Assembly: GCF_022458985.1 (NCBI RefSeq)
Contig: NC_061772.1
Location: 12,390,001-12,454,000, forward strand
Source of the DNA: Mugil cephalus
Taxonomy: Eukaryota; Chordata; Actinopteri; Mugiliformes; Mugilidae
DNA length: 64,000 nucleotides
Direction: 5' to 3'
Notes under the pieces: model-generated
What the model was told of the DNA's origin: nothing
Seen by the model: only the letters and a program-made list of their open reading frames with translations
Database searches by the model: none
Program-made: the position numbers and the translations under genes
Shown here: positions 12,301 through 24,300 of the stretch, piece after piece
How the letters are laid out: each line of letters opens with the position of its first letter
Position numbering within the stretch: position 1 is the first letter of the stretch

Positions 12301-14279
12301 TGTTCACTCTATAAACATACATGTATAAGTCACTGCAATGAATGAGTGAACTACAGATATGTGAGTCAGCCCTGTCTCCTGGTAAGGTTGTGATAGGTCT
12401 GAATCAATAACAGCTGCAGTGATATGAATCGGCCTCTCGTACTCTAGATTTATAGAGAAAGCATTTGTAAGGGATTCTGACTGTATCATGTAGGCAGTCA
12501 TGTACAGAGAGGTGAAGCTTTCACTGTGGATACAGGATGTGTTGTGAAACAGGCTCACTCCGCCCCTGGTGTGACTTGGCAGAAATGTTTTCCTCATCTG
12601 TTGTGTATCTATACCATAGAGATGGGATAAACATGTGTTCATGCTCATCGTAAGGCACATGGATCAGAGTTTTAATTGTGGTGAATATTTTTGCTTTTAA
12701 AACGATTTGTGCAATAATTTCTTACCTACTGCTGGTGGCTAAGCTAGTTAGCAGCTGACCACTGGTCTGCTGGTCGGTTCTCCAGTTGGACTGGGCCTCT
12801 AAGGGAGTTTTGCCTCAGATCATGGCACAAGGGATCGTAACATCTCGTCCTGTGTATTAATATACACGCTTTGTTGGATACCTCTTGAAAATGAAATTTG
12901 AATGTATTAACTTTAGGCTGTAGTTGTAAAGACCATTTTCACTGCAGACATTTTGAACTGTTGAACTGGCTTTTGAGCCTGTTGAGTCATGGCCATAGAT
13001 TTTATAAAACATGGACGAAGCCTCCCCACTTCCCTCGAGTGGTCAAACTGATGCTTGATTCCCACTTTGTCGATGACCAACACTTCCGCAAACCTTGCTT
13101 GTGTACGCTTTACAGAGAGGTTGTGACCTCTAAGACGCAGACATCATGATGTAACATCCTGGTTCTATAGTGTTGAATAAAAGAAACTAAAGTAAAAAGT
13201 CAGAAGAGTGGACTCTTAACCACGCATCTACCTAAAATATCAGAAACCACCCTTAAAAGACAATTGTATTTCATATGTACTTCAGTGTTTTAGTTCATCC
13301 CATTCACTAACAAGGAGGAGGTGGAGCTTATGACTTATACTGCAGCCAACCACCAGGGGGAGCTCCACTCGCTTTGGCTTCACTTTCTGTTATCCATGGT
13401 CATAGTTTACTGGGAAGCTTAATGGAACCGAGCCATCATTAATACTCCTTATTTTCCCAACTCTGACGAGTTAAAATGCCTGCAGTGAAAAGGGTCTGTG
13501 ATTCATAGAATAAGTCGGGTGTGACACCACGTACGATCATTCTGTCAGCCATCTCAGTGTTACTGGTGACATTCCAACAGCTGTGATGAGTAATATGTGG
13601 TTTGTGTACGTGGTCATTTGTTTTCCTAGGACTATGAAGCAATCTACCTGGCCAGATTGACTATTAAGATGATGTCACCGATGCAGTTGGGCAGGCCGTT
13701 CTCGCTACAAGCTGGGATGACAGGTTTGTACATAAAGCATATGTTATAAAATGTTGTGTTGCTAAATTCAGTCCAGTTTAACAACCCCACAAACTACGTC
13801 CTCCAAAATGATCATACAGTTGAATTATTATCAGCTTTCTGTTGCAGTTTCAACATAAACACTCACTGAGGAGGATTTAACGCAAGACTGTGATATTAGA
13901 ATGCATTTATTTACACCATTACACTTGAGTACCAATCAAGGGACCAAGTCACGGGATACTTGACGTTTCTTTTCACCACCACTTAGAAATGACAACAGTG
14001 AGCGCTTTTAAGTCATGCAGCTTTAAAGCCATGCTCGTTTCCAGGTGATTTCAGGATGTGAGAAGCTATTTAATGCTGACAGTTATTAAAAGGTTAAAAA
14101 TTTAATTTTCGTTCTCGTGATTGGAAACTCCAGTCCCAGCGTAATGCTGTGTCAATGAGTGCTGTATGTTCAGTTCTGTTTTTCATCGTCACATGTCTTC
14201 AGCAGGAAGCCGTAAACGCAGCCTGGAGGAGGATGAAGATTTTGGAGCGATGCAGGTCACGGCAGCACAGAATCTATGA
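9335..14279 (+). CDS. styx: Serine/threonine/tyrosine-interacting protein (pseudophosphatase STYX)
   Basis: Eleven coding exons join in frame to 224 codons: 9335-9394, 9696-9728, 10417-10470, 10572-10669, 10767-10827, 10920-10956, 11037-11076, 11502-11552, 12187-12259, 13630-13723 and 14206-14279. All have GT-AG borders. The protein has the dual-specificity phosphatase fold. The active-site loop reads HGNAGISRS (residues 120-128) where catalytic members have HCxxGxxRS, so the nucleophilic cysteine is replaced by glycine. This is the defining STYX trait. STYX is known to bind phospho-MAP-kinase and to compete for FBXW7 substrates; here that role is inferred from identity. Length matches the human protein (223 residues). 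The start codon follows a CpG-rich promoter and encodes the family N-terminus MDEDNKPQFPSL. The last intron (13724-14205) and intron 9 (12260-13629) hold no further gene. Confidence 0.96.
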
Positions 14280-14770
14280 GCTTTGCAGATACTTAGCCGT
14301 GTGGCACAGTGCACTCATTTTTACATTTTTAATGGGATTAAAAATGTAAATATTTGAACTTTTTCTAAGGGGAAGGGATGGGGGTGGGAGGGAGAACCAC
14401 TCGTGTCTGAGACATGGAGTACTGATGGGAGTCGGGCAAATTTGATAACTTTTTTTTTTTTTCCTTGAGCTGTATGCACTGATGGGAGATTTTTTGCAGT
14501 TTTATAGTATTTAAAGCATTATGCATTTGCAGCGGGACAGTATTGCAATAATGCACTTTCAATACTTGAATTTGTGTAGACGAACAGAAGGGGGAAGTTG
14601 GCAAAAGGGAAAGAAGCCAGGATGTCGCCGAGTGGAAGACACTACCAGAGGAATAGCTACGACTTCATTTTGGTAGTAATAGGATTATTTACTAATATCA
14701 GATGTAATGTGGGGATGTAAGGAATGGAAAAATAACTCACTGCTTAATAAAAAAAAGAAAGTCCTGTACA
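14280..14770 (+). promoter_or_regulatory. styx: styx 3' UTR with polyadenylation signal
   Basis: The region after the styx stop has no coding potential. AATAAA at 14746-14751 is the first good polyadenylation signal. Cleavage would fall about 10-25 bases later, leaving under 200 bp before the 3' UTR of the convergent gnpnat1 gene. Confidence 0.6.
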
Positions 14771-14949
14771 GCTGTCTATAAATCATTTATACCGCGCTTC
14801 AGAACTTCACATTTCTTTCCAGTATTTAAATTTCATATTTGTCATAACTATTAACAGAAATCAACACGTTTACATGTGTCCACATATACTTTTTTCAGTA
14901 AAACTTCTTTGTTGTGCAACTTTAAATCCATCAAAACACAGTAGATCAT

Positions 14950-15845
14950 AGAATATGTTTTATTTGCGCTGACATTCGGAAATAAATTACAGTTAAATAT
15001 GTTCCCCCATTCTCCAGAGTAAAAGCATAATTAGAAAACTTAACTACAAAAGCTTAAATAAGACTAAATTTACAAAAATTTGTATTCGCTTCCCAATAAA
15101 AAAATGCTAAACCCAGCGGTCAACTAAATACAAAACTTCAAAAGCATCAATTCCTTAATGCTACGTGTCTTTTTTTGTCTTTGTTGCTATTCACTGGAAA
15201 TATTACAGATAACAGTCTTGGGTCATGATGCTTAATGTATTTGTCATACTGAAAACGTGGTTTCGGTATTCCAGCAACACATAACTGAAAAAGGCCTTCT
15301 AGGACAGTGTACACTTTGTGTAGTTCAAGAGGAAAGGGGTCCTTTTCTTTGGTGACAGAAACCGGTCCGATAAGCTTGAATCTCAACGTATTGTAAATTC
15401 TTCCAGCGTATTTGCTTGTGGCCTTTAATATGACTTCATTTGATACCTTCTTGATTTCCAACACGCCCGGAAGTTAAAGTTAAAGTGATAGTACCACATG
15501 TAATTTGTAGTTTGTCAGAACGCAGCAAATGACTTGTTAGCGATGAAGTAAGAGAAAGAAAAATCACAGTAACTGACATTTCCTTCTTAGGATGGATCAG
15601 AAAATGACAGACGTCCACCTTGGAGAGGTAGCCATGGTAACCAAAGGGACGGAGGAGTATGATAGACTGAGCTTCCTTGTACGTTTATGTGTAGGATGAG
15701 AGTGAAGGAATGAGTTGGCTGTGGTACAAACTCATCCTCAGGCCTCTCTTAATTGTCAAGGAGCTCATTTCCAGTTCTAATGTCCGTGTGCGTGTAAAAG
15801 ATAATGGTCCTCGCCCCAGAACTTGGGCTGCTGCTGCTGTCGTCC
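14950..15845 (-). other. gnpnat1: Probable gnpnat1 3' UTR
   Basis: This lies downstream of the gnpnat1 stop on the minus strand. A minus-strand AAATAAAAC at about 14957-14965 could be its polyadenylation signal. The stretch contains the unidentified 105-codon open frame described separately. The extent of the UTR is inferred from the absence of another gene. Confidence 0.45.
15147..15464 (-). other. Unidentified 105-codon open frame without an ATG
   Basis: This is an open frame on the minus strand with protein-like composition. It has a KATSKYAGRIYNTLRFKL segment, then KEKDPFPLELHKVYTVLEGL, then a basic end, KDKKRHVALRN. It begins at a GTG and has no internal methionine, so if real it would need an upstream exon. 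I do not recognise the family. It lies inside the probable gnpnat1 3' UTR, on the same strand. An ACTTCCGG (ETS-type) motif lies just upstream at about 15468-15475 on the minus strand. It may be chance, a decayed exon or a short unannotated gene. Confidence 0.25.
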
Positions 15846-17876
15846 TCAGTCAAAGAATCGACACTGCATGTAAGTCTCGTCTGAGGCGTTGTAGCCGAAC
15901 TTCTGGTAGAAAGCCACATTTTTGGGAGCACACTCCAGTGTGATTTTATAGCAATTCAGCTTTTTGCTGAGGAGAGTAAGAGTTGAGACTAACCTATAAG
16001 GAGAAAGAAGAAGAAGAAAAGAGAAATCATTTCCTGAAATCATTAATTAGCCATAACATTATGACCACCTGCCTAATATTGTTTAGTCCCCCTTTTGCCC
16101 TGACAGTAGGCCCTAGACTTCTGAGGCTGTGCTGTATTATCTGGCACCAAGGTATTAGCAGCCCTTCCTTGAAGTGGATCCTACATTTATCTGACATTTT
16201 TGTCCAAAAGATGCTCAATTGTATTAAGATCTGGGATAAACTGGAGGCCAAGTCAACACCTTGAATTTGGCGTTGCGTTCTTTAAACTATCGTTGAACCA
16301 TTCTAGCTTTGTGGCACAACACATTTTCTTGGTGAAAGAGGCCGCTACCACCAGGAAATACTGTCTCCGTGAACAAGTGTACGTGGTCTGCAGCAACGTC
16401 ACGTGAATGGCCGGGATCGCACCAGCTTGCCTTCCCCTCATAGTGCATCCCGGTGCCATGTGCTCCCGAGGCATGCGACACGGTCTGGTTCTGATGCTCA
16501 CATTCCTGTGGTAGGCGCTTTCAGCAGTGAGCTAGGGTCAGCACGGGCACCCTGACCGGTCTGCAGCTACGCAGCACCGTACAAAACCAACTGATGCACT
16601 GCGTGTTTCAGCACTTTGCTCGCAACACCATGACCCTGTCGCTGGTTCATTACTTTTCCTTCTACTGCTTTGGAGATGCTCCGAGCTGAATGTTCACTTT
16701 CTGCCTAACATATCCCTCCAGAGGCAGGTGATAACAAGATAATCAGTGTTGCTCTTCTAATAATGTTATGGCTGATTTGTGTGAGCCCACGAATCAAGTT
16801 CTAAATATAATAATCAAGCCTAAACCAAATGCCGTCATGTCGGGCCAACACGGGCCCTACTTACAGCTTCCCCAGCTGCTTCCCTCTGCACACATCACTC
16901 ACGACTACTTCCTCCACCCGGCCTCTCTGTAAACAAAACGAAACAAAGACAGCGTTCATTTCGGTCACTTCCAAGATCAATAAATATGCACCTCTGCTCT
17001 GCAACGTGAAGTGACCTTTGCTAAAGAAGTAAAAGATGTAAATTTCAATTATGGCCATAAACTTGGTTAATGATCAACAAACTTGATATTAACGAGTAAC
17101 TCCTTTACAGGATAGGAGGCAACATGCAGCAGTGTTCAGTCTTAAATGCACACAAACTGAATGTGAGGTGTAGCATATACCTTGGCACAGGAGTGGATGA
17201 ATTTGTGTTCTGTGATTAATGTGGCCGTGGCTACAATCTGTCCCAGATTTGTGTCCTCCACCACCACCACGTAGTAATCTCCCGTTTTCTTCATGTGCTC
17301 AAAATTCTCTGGAAGTCAACAAGTGTTTTTGTTTTTAAAATGTAGGTAAGAATTTATTTCACTGGTTTTTGTGTACTGAGGTTTTATTTTCTCATCTAAA
17401 ATTTATAATCTGAAGTGCAGCTTAAACACAAAATAAAATAAACAGATTCTAAATCGGCTCTTAGGTGAAACGAGCACTGATCGTGACTTACTCGCAAACT
17501 GCTCCGGTGTGACATCGCCCGTCTGTGTGAGCTGGGATAGAACCTTGAAGAATCCTGGAATAAAAAAAAAAAACAAACAACGAGAGGAGTTGGTGAAAAC
17601 GACTTGATTTCATTCATTCATTTCAGCTCTTCCATAGTGGATATTAAGGAACAACAAACACACTACATATTGAAGTGTCTTCGTATATACAATAGGCTTC
17701 GGTGTATGCTATCCAGACTCACCTCTGTTGAAGTCTGCAGTACAGAGTGGCCTCAGCACCAGGCCGTCCCCTGGGTTGGATGGGGAGATTGGGGGGGAGA
17801 AGGAGACAGTGTTACGACTCCAGTCTACCTCCTGAAGCAGCGAGGGCTCAAAAAGAGGAGTCTCGTCCAGCAGCAT
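15846..17876 (-). CDS. gnpnat1: Glucosamine 6-phosphate N-acetyltransferase
   Basis: Five coding exons (minus strand, 5' to 3': 17723-17876, 17492-17554, 17181-17308, 16865-16926, 15846-15993) join in frame to 184 residues, the same length as the human enzyme. The protein starts [20 protein letters not shown]. It contains the GNAT-fold core with [18 protein letters not shown] and the acetyl-CoA pyrophosphate loop RGKQLGKL. It ends with the family's [18 protein letters not shown] segment. It transfers acetyl from acetyl-CoA to glucosamine 6-phosphate in the hexosamine pathway to UDP-GlcNAc. A non-coding first exon ends at 18882 (donor GTAAGT) and splices to an acceptor at 17888. The gene is convergent with styx, an adjacency also known in human. 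A Tc1-like relic occupies most of the last intron. Confidence 0.96.
16047..16775 (-). mobile_element. Degenerate Tc1-like DNA transposon with terminal inverted repeats
   Basis: The ends are TTAGCCATAACATTAT (left) and ATAATGTTATGGCTGA (right), inverse to each other. The minus strand encodes recognisable but broken pieces of a Tc1-type transposase: EHMAPGCTM, then [20 protein letters not shown], then [14 protein letters not shown] and [11 protein letters not shown], in the family order. At about 0.73 kb it is less than half the length expected for an intact copy. Several frame changes and internal deletions are present. It sits wholly inside the last gnpnat1 intron (15994-16864), which has little other sequence. 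Confidence 0.85.
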
Positions 17877-17896
17877 TCCACAATCTGACTGGGAAA

Positions 17897-17919
17897 TACA
17901 CACACACACACACACACAC
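17897..17919. repeat. AC dinucleotide microsatellite
   Basis: About eleven AC units lie immediately upstream of the splice acceptor of the first coding gnpnat1 exon. Length variation could affect the pyrimidine tract spacing on the minus strand. Confidence 0.9.
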
Positions 17920-18881
17920 TGGTGTAAATCCACACACCCAGAAAATATATGTGTGCCAAATACTTAAAAGGATAATCTTTTTTATTTTTTTAAATGCGGT
18001 GTCCATGCAGCCAGTTACCTTGTTCATACAGTCAGCCTGGATGTTAAATAATGTTTGTTCAGAACCACTCTGAGAACTTTGACCGGACAAATATAACTTC
18101 TTAAAAAGGTTTCATTACTGAACAGCTATGAATCAGCGGTTGAAAAACCAGCTGGCACACACTGTGCACGGGCGCACCCTCTTACAAATAAGAACATACA
18201 AACTGTCCTATGACGTGACACCATTTTCAGCATTTATGCAGGATTTTCTTTCCAGGAAAGGCCCGGGATCAGTCCAGGATGTGTAATTTGAGAGAAGCCC
18301 ATCCCACACAAGCATAAGTACAGGTACATAAGGACTACCACTACCACAGCTGCTACTGGTGGCTCTGACACACGAACTTTCTGAATTTGGCTTCAATTAT
18401 CATTTTTACAACATGAACTAATGGGTTACGCGCGGCCTACGTCTCGTTTCCATGGCAGCAAGGCACAATAACACGTCACTGATGTGGTCGTTTCCTGATC
18501 GGTGAGCCACGTAAATCAGTATACAACCGTGTGAACAGACTTATTAAGTCTTAATAACTTATGAATGACCAAAAAGGAAAAGATTTCCCCGCTTTTGCCT
18601 TTGACCAAACTGTTCATGTTAACTAAACCAAATAATGACACAGTGTCCCCGGTGTTAAACCAGCCAACGTAGCCTTAGCGAAAACTAACGAAGCGCGTGA
18701 CTGCTAACTAACTAGCAAAGCGGTGACATATTTAAAGAGTCGGATCCCTCTCGTATGTCCTGTCATCTACACGAGGCCACCGTCGGCAAACCCACCCAGT
18801 CCAGCTAGCGTCGCAGCTGTAACTTCACACTTCATAATAGTGCCCATTCTTAACATTTGACTTCCTAGTAGTAGCCACTTA

Positions 18882-19110
18882 CCAGCATACCTGACCACGG
18901 ACAGATGATTCAGCCGACTCTACTCCCAGGTGACGTACAATGCCATCCGGGCAGTTCTACTCGTTTTGAATGAAGCGGAGATACATCCTCCAGGTGAACA
19001 CAGTGGGTGTATTTCGGTTTTTCGGCCGCTGTTTCCGCCGGGCCTCTGACGTGGCAGGGAAGCCGAGGCTAATTGGCGCAGCCCAGTGACGTCACTACCA
19101 CGCGTATGAC
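18882..19110 (-). promoter_or_regulatory. gnpnat1: gnpnat1 promoter and non-coding first exon
   Basis: A splice donor (GTAAGT on the minus strand) ends a non-coding exon at 18882. Upstream, the sequence becomes GC-rich and holds a perfect cyclic-AMP response palindrome TGACGTCA (19087-19094). A reverse CCAAT box (ATTGG) lies at about 19071, and there is a further CpG-rich stretch. There is no TATA box. The transcription start is inferred near 18960-19030. Confidence 0.6.
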
Positions 19111-19199
19111 TCCAGCCCAAGTCGATGCTCGACTGTGCTCGAGCCTGGTGTGAACAAACTATTTCATAATAATTTACATGACTATAATAAACATTTCCA

Positions 19200-21378
19200 T
19201 TCGACATGATTTATTAATAATTTATTAGACTAATCCACTCAAATGTCCACTTTATTAGACACGGGCCCCCTACACATGAGACAGCTCACAGTCCTTACTC
19301 CCTTTTCTCAGGAGTGTAGTCTCGTCATAAGCAGGTTTATCATCGAAAACATCGGCAAAGCCAAAGCTAAGATTTGTGTTAGTCTCGTGAAAGATTCAGT
19401 ATTGTCAAGCAAAGGATGGACACCATTTTTTTTGTTAAAATCTGTAGAAGCTCTGTTTATTGAGTCTTCTGTAACATATTTTACAAAAACTAGATTTACA
19501 GAAATTATCCACATCTGAACCATTCTTGATTTAGGCACAAAAATACAGGAAAGCTCAGTCCAAAAACGAAAAACAAAAAAAGTATTTCAGTTTTGATTAA
19601 ATAAGTAATGTTTCTGAAAGGTAACCCATGAATAAAAAAATATATCATGGATTTTTGAAGTTGCTAAATAACTGAATGACCAACAAAAATGAAAACTGTC
19701 CAGTTTTTTTGTTTTGATTTTTACACGTTGACTAGCTTAAACCTAGAACCTAAATCCTATATTAAACCTTGTTACTACACACCCAAACAGTGTTTGAGCA
19801 ATGGAAATTAAAACACAATGAAAATCAGAACACTTCAATTTTTAGTGGAAGTTTGTGGGCTACTCTTTGGGATAAAGTGGAAGGAAACAAAAGCACTTGT
19901 CTACTTTTCATGCACATCTCACCTCAAACTGCCCTTTGAACTGCAATGATGGAAATCATTGCGTCCTTTGATATGTCTCAACCAGCTACAGGTTCAGTTG
20001 AATTTGACAGTCCCCAAAAATAATTGCGTGGGCCAGGTCATGTAGAACAGTTCAACCTCAAACAGATGATTGTGTTTACTGCTGGTATGACTTTTCAATT
20101 AGTTCTCATCCGTGTGAGAGGCAGTGCAAATGAAAATAATCATAAAAATGTCTGTAAAGATTGCAGAAGATCTAAAAGTATTAAGTCAAAGTCAACTGGT
20201 TGTTGGTGTTAAGTTTCAAAAATATTTTGCGGCGCACGCAAGACGGTTCAGCTTTTCTACTGAAAGAAAAAGGACTTCACCAATAAAACTGGTGACTCTT
20301 GAATGAGTAGCAAATCATCTTCAAAACACAACAGCAACTCCAGCTGCTGCAGACTTGACTACTTCTACATAATATTAAAAAGCAGAAAGAGAGGACCATA
20401 CTCTAGGGGGGAAACATGATTTTAACTGCCTTATTAGCAGAGGGTAACTTAAAGACACAAAGGACAACACCCATTGTACTTGTACAAAATGTAATATAAC
20501 CCCCTTTGCTGCTTACGCATCTCAAGGGACCTGTACTGGAAAACAAAGACTGACGTGCCCATTTTCCCCCTTCGCTGAATTACTAAATGCAAACTGTTCG
20601 CAATGGTTGATATTACACACTAAATACAGAACAACCCACACGGGTCAAAAACACTTTGTTTGCAGCATTATGTTGATAGAAACATTCATATTTGACAGAA
20701 AGGCTGAACAATACTAAAGTGACATTCTCTTACTCCGAGGTAAGAAATAAAAACGTGTTGTTATTTTGCCTACACTTAATTCACAGTTGAAACTCATAAA
20801 GTAACACATAGATACATCAGATGAGTTTCTCCACCCAGAACACGAGTTCTCCACCATGAGCAAAAACAGTGAAAACACATCTGGTAAAACGAAAACAAAG
20901 ACCCATTTAGAAGCTCGATCTAGCAATGACACCTTCCAGCTCTTTGCTTGACAAAACACTCCGTTGTAATCGTCTCCTGGATGCAAAGCATGCTCATTTT
21001 TCACAGCCAGTTCAAATCAAGAGAGACTGCGACTGTCTACAGAAGCTGGTGGTTGCAATATGTGGCACGTGGATAAAGGGCAGTGCAACCTTGCGTTACG
21101 TGACTTGCACCCATCAATTTTATATAATGCTCCAAATACTGGAATCAGTTACACAGAGGCCGTTTACAATAGTCTCACCTTTTTTCTTTTTCTTTCTTTT
21201 TTTTTTTTTTAGGTAGCCCAAAACAGTCCAAAGGCCATGTTTGCAATGCTATTTAGTTATAGTTTTGAATAGGTGATGACCACTGACTACGCCGAATAGG
21301 GGAAGGATGAAACAGTTCTGTCAGCGCCTCTTGCGAGGATGACGACGGGCGACTTTGATGCTGAAGTCAATCTGTAAA
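19200..21378 (-). other. amfr: Probable amfr 3' UTR
   Basis: This is the roughly 2.2 kb on the minus strand after the amfr stop codon and before the gnpnat1 promoter. It has no recognisable coding exon. Minus-strand AATAAA signals (TTTATT on the plus strand) occur at 19456-19461, 19251-19256, 19221-19226 and 19210-19215. The cluster near 19.2 kb marks the likely end. Part of the region could be plain intergenic DNA. Confidence 0.5.
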
Positions 21379-24300
21379 TCAGGGTGAAGGGTCTTGTTGG
21401 GTTTGCATGCGTCTCTCTGCAGCTGCTGCCATGGTACTACGTCTCAGCACAGTCAAGTCCAAATCTGGGAGCATGTCTTCCTCCAGTCCGGGTAAATCAT
21501 CATCCTGTTCCTCTGGACTCTTATTCAGGAATTTCCTATGAGGAGAGGAGTGAGAATTAGGGTAAAGCAGGCAACAAGAAATCAGTACAGTTTGTGCAAA
21601 AAAAAAAAAAATAATTTTAATTCGATTTCATCTTTGCTTGAGTATGAAAAAATGCATATTTTCACCTTTTTCCTGTGAAGCAGAAAGCTAATTTGTACCA
21701 ACCTGCGTGCTTCCTGGATCATTTCTTCTTTCCTCTGCTTTAACATCTTCTGCCTCTCCTCGGCTGATTTGGAGAAGCGGCCTCCTCTGACCTCCATGTT
21801 GTCCAGCTCACTGAGGCCCTGATCAGCTGCTCCACTGGGCCCTGCCTGTTCATCTGATGAAGGGTTGACCTGCAGAGGGCCACGCTCTATAGCCTAAGGA
21901 AGGACCACAAGGATTCAGCAGTCTGATAGATTTGTTCACGCAATCAGAAGAGAATTTGTGTCATCAAAATGAGAGGTTTTACAGGGATCACTGGAAAAAC
22001 GACAGAGCAAAACAGTTGTCTTACCTGTGTTGGGAAAGGCACCTGAATGCGTCCCTCGAGGATATTGTCAGTGGTGACTTCCACAGAGCGGGTTAACTGC
22101 AGGTCCTGCATTACCAAGTAGGACGGCACCTGAGGGAACATTTCCTGAATCTGATGGGCCTGGTGACCCGAAGGTACATTAAACACAAAGAGAGGAGAGG
22201 AGAAATGAGAAAAACACAAAAAACACAAGATTAACAGACCTGGGACCTAAACATACGCTATGAAATCTGTTGGTTAAATATTTATATATCAGGGATAATT
22301 AATTTAAGTTATTCAATAAAAAAAGATTTCTGTGTGTCATCTCTCAACAAGCCTTTAAAGAACTAAAAGAATTTAATCAGACTGTACACATGAACTCACC
22401 ATGGCCATTAGCTGGGAGTTGTTGGCCTGAGCGATGCCCAAGATATTAGTAGTGTGCATTACTTCCACTGAGAAACTGGGCAGCCAACTGGCAATACGAG
22501 ACCCTGTGAGAACAATGTATGAGTGTGACATCAGTGTTGGGTCACTCCACAACCAGACTGATCCTTGAATTTCTGTGTGACAGATTTACCATCAAAGTGG
22601 AAGAAGTGGTTGATGTGAGGTCTAGCATCTGGAGCAGCTCCAACTGGGCCGATGTTCTCTTCCAAACCTCCACTCTGCTGTTGGCTTCTCGCCTGGGCCC
22701 CGTCCCCGTTAATGTTCAGGGATGTACGACACGTGGGACACGACGTGTCCTGCTCCAGCCAAGAGCGCAGACATGAGCTGGAACGAAAAGCCACTAGTGT
22801 TATTTAGACACTAACAAAAACTTTACATCCATCTTGGGGCTCATGAAAAATCTTCAGAAGCTCACACCAAGACTGGACCAGAGCATCTTACTGAACATGT
22901 GAATCTCTACCACACTGCTCCCTCAAACTGCAAATTTTAGGTTTACAAATACTAATATCGATTAATGTCACAGACTCTGTATCGAGTCCGATCGAGGCCT
23001 CTTTTTCTTTAAATGTGCAAATCAGATCAGATCAGGTTGAGGACATATGTCAGATTTAAAGGAAACACAAAAGATCATAAGACAAAACCAAATGCTAAAA
23101 GTGTTTGCTGTCTGGAAGTACCTTACAGATCTGAAAAGATATTTCTGTTTTATAGTGCAGGTCTAAGGAGAATTGTACTTGTTGAAACAGTGTGAAAGTT
23201 AAGCCACACACCACACAGCTATTTATGAAGACCGATAGAAATTTGTGAGCTTGTTATTTATTCAGGTAAGAAAGATAAACCTTTTCTAAGGTAAGGAATC
23301 ACAGTAATGCATAGGGGCAAGTTATTCGTTACTTGTGGAAGAGATGACCGCAGGGTAGTTTCCGTGCCGTCAACATAGTATCCCAGCAGATGGCACAGTC
23401 ATCATCATTGGCTGCCAGCTCCTCGGCAGTGGCGACAGAAAATCTGCACAAAGTTCACAGCATACGTATAAATACTGACAAAACGGGTAACGATCAGTGA
23501 GAAATGCAAAGAAATACAGAACCACAAAAAAAGTAATGCAAATCAGGAAAACAATCCAGGCAACGCATCATCACCTGGCCTCCATGTTGTTGATAACGCG
23601 AAGGTAGTTCTTGTGTCGTCGGACGCGCCGCTGGACCTCATGGAAAAGATACCGCAACTGCATGAAGATGACCAAGCTCGCCATGGACAGCCAGATGTTA
23701 CCAAAAAGCTAATGAGAGAAATACAGATAAGAAAAGGCGGAAAATTAGATGAGCTGGAAAAAAAAGACAGGGACAAACTACAATGTTGAGAACATGACAG
23801 GCCTCTTACCAGCATATGAATATGGTGCATAAGGTCCAAAAAGAGCATGGCCAGCTCCATTATGAAGTCCGTGTAGTAGACATACGTTCCCTTACTTTCC
23901 CAAGTCCCTGGATGGTTCAAATCCCACAGATGGATGGAGTACCTGCAGGACGCGACAGAGCTCTTTCAGGTCATGACAGACGTCAAACAGACGGAGCAGA
24001 GGCTGGAGATCGGCAACAAACACAACAGCTATAACTGTGCTCCGAGTATATTGGGTACAAGCAGGCAAGAGGCAGGACTGCTGTCGGTATCATGGGATAG
24101 TCATAATCAAACTATGAACAAACAAGCTGCCATAACTTTTCTGACCTTCACATCAAAGCAGTAAAATTAATCTAATATTAAAAAAAGGAATTAACATGAA
24201 ACACTTTTTTTGTTTTGTCACGACCAACGTTTTTGTGCTGTTGCACGGCTGCAACTGACAACAGACTAGTTGCTATTGTAACTACTTTGACCGATCAGAC

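Noticed and set aside
12987-13403. Possible inverted-repeat element in styx intron 9 (CCATAG..AAACATGGACGAAGCC against a distant inverse near 13390)
   Set aside because: The arms match only loosely and no clear termini or target duplication could be found by eye.
17709-18090. Overlapping open frames across the AC microsatellite
   Set aside because: The real coding part is only the first gnpnat1 exon (17723-17876). The rest is repeat-driven reading through intron sequence.
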